Source: Solobacterium sp. (lineage in GTDB: Bacteria; Bacillota_I; Bacilli_A; Erysipelotrichales; Erysipelotrichaceae). Taken from it: DNA of 18,087 nucleotides. The translations under genes were made by a program, and so were the position numbers. The notes under the pieces are model-generated. The model worked only from the letters and a program-made list of their open reading frames with translations, did no database searches and had not been told where the DNA came from. Shown piece after piece: positions 16,901 through 18,087 of the stretch; the first letter of the stretch is position 1, and each line of letters starts with the position of its first letter. The DNA lies in the NCBI GenBank assembly GCA_017543025.1, contig JAFYGX010000164.1:1-18087 (forward strand). The letters are read 5' to 3'.

Positions 16901-16996
16901 AAAGCCGAGATTTTTTGCGTTCTGTACAAGTTCCCGGATACGGATTGTACTGCCAAGCAATGTATAACAGCTCCGTACCATCAGATGAGCAGGCAT
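13940..16996 (-). CDS. dnaE: DNA polymerase III alpha subunit, short DnaE type
   Basis: Replicative C-family polymerase of 1018 residues, about 100 shorter than Bacillus DnaE. In Bacillota this enzyme extends primers beside PolC. The N-terminal PHP domain has lost metal ligands: the usual HLHxHS reads HLMVRS (4-9), and the later TDH-type motif reads TDRNVMYG (38-45). The polymerase core is intact: GPGRGSAAGS (334-343), catalytic PDIDTD (375-380, Asp376 and Asp378), third aspartate in KMDFLGLRNL (Asp529), and GYGFNKSHAVAYGR. A C-terminal OB fold (GTVKGFGYADSYRTHQ onwards) completes it. No Shine-Dalgarno precedes the ATG at 16996; a -10 box TAATAT ends six bases upstream, so a leaderless message is possible. 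It heads a series with the two-component genes and the methyltransferase. Confidence 0.96.
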   Translation of the reverse strand: MPAHLMVRSCYTLLGSTIRIRELVQNAKNLGFSSVALTDRNVMYGAASFAHACSEAGIKPLFGLELDVQIEADTVPFLLLAKTNTGFRNLMHLSSLYCCEEKPVPFEQFRDSLEGIFLIVYAEGGWFDSPMILENTEAISEKLSWLKEALPPFDVAMSFMEAPLWQKKNQNVRSVCRKMKIHTCALSKVFYLGRNDAVLIQMMECIKLQLFYPDSAHPAVNGRHMLSIPEMEALYPEDELQRTDEIAAMCHAEAIISTTSIPSFPVPAEVTSDQYLTKLCLAGLNKRLNGQMKEEYRQRLKYELDTIIRMHFSDYFLIVYDFIRYARKKGICVGPGRGSAAGSLVAYCLGITMIDPIRYGLLFERFLNPSRVTMPDIDTDIPDDRREEVIQYVAEKYGLNHTASIVTFNTFGAKQVLRDTGRALKIDQRDIDMLCRMIPNQVKITLREALVSNPKLKQVVAAEKRYRELFWFAMRLEGLPRHTSIHAAGIVLSGRPLEEVIPVMKQESGMMTSQFSAEYLEERGLIKMDFLGLRNLSMLASMEKKISEESPTFSLRTIPEWDAPTLKLFCKADTSGIFQFESEGMKRLLRQIQPGKFEDIVAAMALYRPASTDSIPTYIRNKQNPAEIRYPSRELVPVLEETYGVMVYQEQGMKTAQIAAGFSLADADRLRKAMSKKNEKELLAMKDSFVSGCRRNGYSKEQAEELFELVRRFGGYGFNKSHAVAYGRIAWESAFIKANYPLCFYSSLIDSTLGDSQKISQYVDELRRRGIRVERPDVNSSCSMCSAEESSIRLPISVIRGVGSHVADVIEQEQQKRPFTDFFDFIARISVCRVTRTVFESLIDAGALDSFHETRTTMREGLDEAIAYAELIRIDDSKGVQLNFDIVSKPSLMKRYDEKEEIREREMAVLGFTLGEHPIIDVRRKNGIMRDVLVNLKSEQGTVKGFGYADSYRTHQTKRGARMAFMHVNDETADLDLLIMPKQFEQYSANLRKGIYILFDGKMTDDGKCIVNTLKTVQ

Positions 16997-17002
16997 AGTT
17001 CT

Positions 17003-17030
17003 ATATTACCATTACCATCAGAACTGGAAA
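17003..17030 (-). promoter_or_regulatory. Candidate promoter of dnaE (possible leaderless start)
   Basis: Minus-strand TAATAT (17003-17008) with a TGG extension, and TTTCCA (17025-17030) at 16-base spacing. Six bases separate the -10 from the dnaE ATG, so the predicted first transcribed base falls at or next to the start codon. Confidence 0.45.
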
Positions 17031-17051
17031 GCGAGAAACCGCCTGCTTTTC

Positions 17052-17063
17052 TGCCTGCAGGCA
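17052..17063. promoter_or_regulatory. Perfect 12-base palindrome between divergent promoters
   Basis: TGCCTGCAGGCA is its own reverse complement, and a half-copy GCCTGC lies just left at 17041-17046. It sits about 22 bases upstream of the dnaE -35 candidate and within the divergent intergenic region (16997-17164). It could be an operator; nothing shows which protein would bind it. Confidence 0.25.
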
Positions 17064-17127
17064 CAGATCGTTCTGAGGAATGACAGATCATTATTTAACC
17101 TTATGTCGCATTTCCTTCATTAATTCA

Positions 17128-17136
17128 TGGTAAAAT
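17128..17136 (+). promoter_or_regulatory. Extended -10 promoter of the rightmost gene
   Basis: TGGTAAAAT gives a -10 hexamer TAAAAT (17131-17136) with a TGN extension; no good -35 is seen. The start would be near 17143, leaving a ~22-base leader with GGGGG eight bases before the ATG at 17165. Confidence 0.5.
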
Positions 17137-17164
17137 GAATCGAAGTTTTTCGGGGGTTTTTATT

Positions 17165-18087
17165 ATGGATGATTTTCAGAACAAACAGGATTCAGAAGAA
17201 GAAATCAGTGATAATGATTTTTTCTCTTCTGCGCTATATACCAATCGCCGCAGGCGCAGTTCCGCTGAAACCGGCACTGTTTTTTCGCGCGGTACGATCG
17301 GCGGAAAATCTGTCCGTGTTCCAACCGGCACTCTCAATATGAACTCGCTGTCTTCTGACAGCGGTACGGAAAATACCACTTCATTTACTGCTGTTCCGAC
17401 CCCCTCGAAACGGCAGACCATCAGTACGAACCGTGTATTTTCACCTTATGATCTCTCGTTTTTCGAAGATCCTGTTACGACACGGGAAATGACTTCGTCT
17501 GAAATACAGCGGATGAATGCCAAAAAAACAAAAGAGCAGGCAAATGCTTCTTCCGCTGCCAGTCAGCCGGCTGAAAAGACTTCTGCTTCTGATTCCGGAT
17601 ATTCCGGCACGATTGTTTCTCCGTATGGTACAGTCGCTTCCTCTTCCGCTTCCCGCACGGAAAGCAATGGAATAGGAAAGGAAACAAAAAAACCGGTTTT
17701 CACGGTAAAGCAGAACCGGACCGGTTCTTCGAAAACTACCTCCCGCAGACCTGTTTCATCCGAAGCCAGTCCCGCTCAGGAAGAAGCAAAAAAGCCCGCA
17801 TTCACTGTTCGCAGGAATCAGAATGCATCCGCAAAAAAATCCCAGCGTATACTTACGCCTGAGAATAATGTCATGCCGGAAGATGATGTTCCGGTATTTA
17901 CAAAACGAAATCAGTCCCGGTCTTCCGCTTCTGTGACAACTTCCCAGCGTTTTCTTACGCCGGAGAATAATGTCATTCCGGAAGATGATGCGCCGTTATT
18001 TACAAAACGAAATCAGTCCCGGCCTTCCTCATCCGCCACATCTTCCCAGCGTATTCTTACGCCGGAGAACAATGTAATGCCCGAAGA
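17165..18087 (+). CDS. Unrecognised Ser/Thr-rich repeat protein (partial, C-terminus off the right edge)
   Basis: No family recognised. The open frame runs from the ATG at 17165 to the window end, 307 residues with no stop. The N-terminus is acidic (MDDFQNKQDSEEEISDNDFF) with no signal peptide or membrane helix in the visible part, then a basic RRRR run and a Ser/Thr/Asn-rich, probably disordered region. From about residue 175 it becomes repetitive: P-x-F-T occurs at 177, 211, 243 and 277, spacing 34, 32 and 34. Residues 226-259 and 260-293 are near-identical 34-residue units beginning SQR[IF]LTPENNV[MI]PEDD, and a third starts at 294 and leaves the window. It is transcribed divergently from dnaE. 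A role as a scaffold or a multi-site docking protein is speculation. Codon use and base composition resemble the neighbours, giving no sign of transfer. Confidence 0.75.
   Translation, partial: MDDFQNKQDSEEEISDNDFFSSALYTNRRRRSSAETGTVFSRGTIGGKSVRVPTGTLNMNSLSSDSGTENTTSFTAVPTPSKRQTISTNRVFSPYDLSFFEDPVTTREMTSSEIQRMNAKKTKEQANASSAASQPAEKTSASDSGYSGTIVSPYGTVASSSASRTESNGIGKETKKPVFTVKQNRTGSSKTTSRRPVSSEASPAQEEAKKPAFTVRRNQNASAKKSQRILTPENNVMPEDDVPVFTKRNQSRSSASVTTSQRFLTPENNVIPEDDAPLFTKRNQSRPSSSATSSQRILTPENNVMPE
17840..18087 (+). repeat. 102-base tandem repeats (34 codons), at least 2.4 copies
   Basis: Units begin at 17840, 17942 and 18044, each opening with TCCCAGCGT. I count 14 mismatches in 102 between units 1 and 2. 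The middle of the unit (TTTACAAAACGAAATCAGTC, 17899-17918 and again 102 bases later) is identical. The array continues past the window edge. Confidence 0.95.

Noticed and set aside
17176..17421. Minus-strand open frame of 81 codons
   Set aside because: It lies antisense to the uninterrupted plus-strand repeat-protein frame. The conserved 34-codon periodicity supports the plus strand.
17840..18087. The tandem repeat as a CRISPR array
   Set aside because: Units are 102 bases, contiguous, in frame and coding, with no constant repeat and variable spacer pattern.

Overview
The window reads as a stretch of chromosome from a low-GC Gram-positive bacterium (Bacillota), at moderate GC. The evidence is a T-box riboswitch in front of valS, the rplU-prp-rpmA gene order with an L27 that carries the Prp-cleaved N-terminal extension, a short Bacillus-type DnaE, a PPi-dependent pyruvate phosphate dikinase, and canonical AGGAGG ribosome binding sites. 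An Erysipelotrichia-like host is my guess from overall gene flavour; the sequence does not prove it. No tRNA, rRNA, CRISPR array, insertion sequence or prophage gene was recognised.

Layout from right to left (almost everything is on the minus strand). At the right edge a divergent plus-strand gene (17165 to beyond the window) encodes an unrecognised, disordered, Ser/Thr-rich protein built on a 34-residue repeat. Divergent from it, and leftward, runs a tight series: dnaE, an OmpR-type response regulator, a membrane sensor kinase and a TrmN6-like methyltransferase, with overlaps or gaps of a few bases. After a 170-base gap holding a strong promoter and a probable L21 leader comes rplU-prp-rpmA-obgE-ruvA-ruvB, closed by a strong terminator at 6993-7018. 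This unit couples large-subunit assembly (L21, L27, the Prp protease, the Obg GTPase) to Holliday-junction migration (RuvAB). No terminator was seen between the methyltransferase and rplU, so read-through from dnaE is possible.

Next is an unrecognised two-helix membrane protein with a long, charged, low-complexity tail that carries two copies of a conserved ~20-residue motif (5648-6952). Then comes a valyl-tRNA synthetase under a T-box leader with a GUC specifier. A membrane-anchored alpha/beta-hydrolase follows, apparently lacking the usual nucleophile Ser and catalytic His, with an intrinsic terminator inside its own leader. The 5' two thirds or so of ppdK runs off the left edge.

Most of the window is core housekeeping. 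The least explained parts are the two repeat-bearing proteins (17165 gene and 5648-6952), the active-site-altered hydrolase with its attenuator-like leader, and two genes (dnaE and the membrane protein) that lack a Shine-Dalgarno but have a -10 box spaced so that the start codon could be the first transcribed base.
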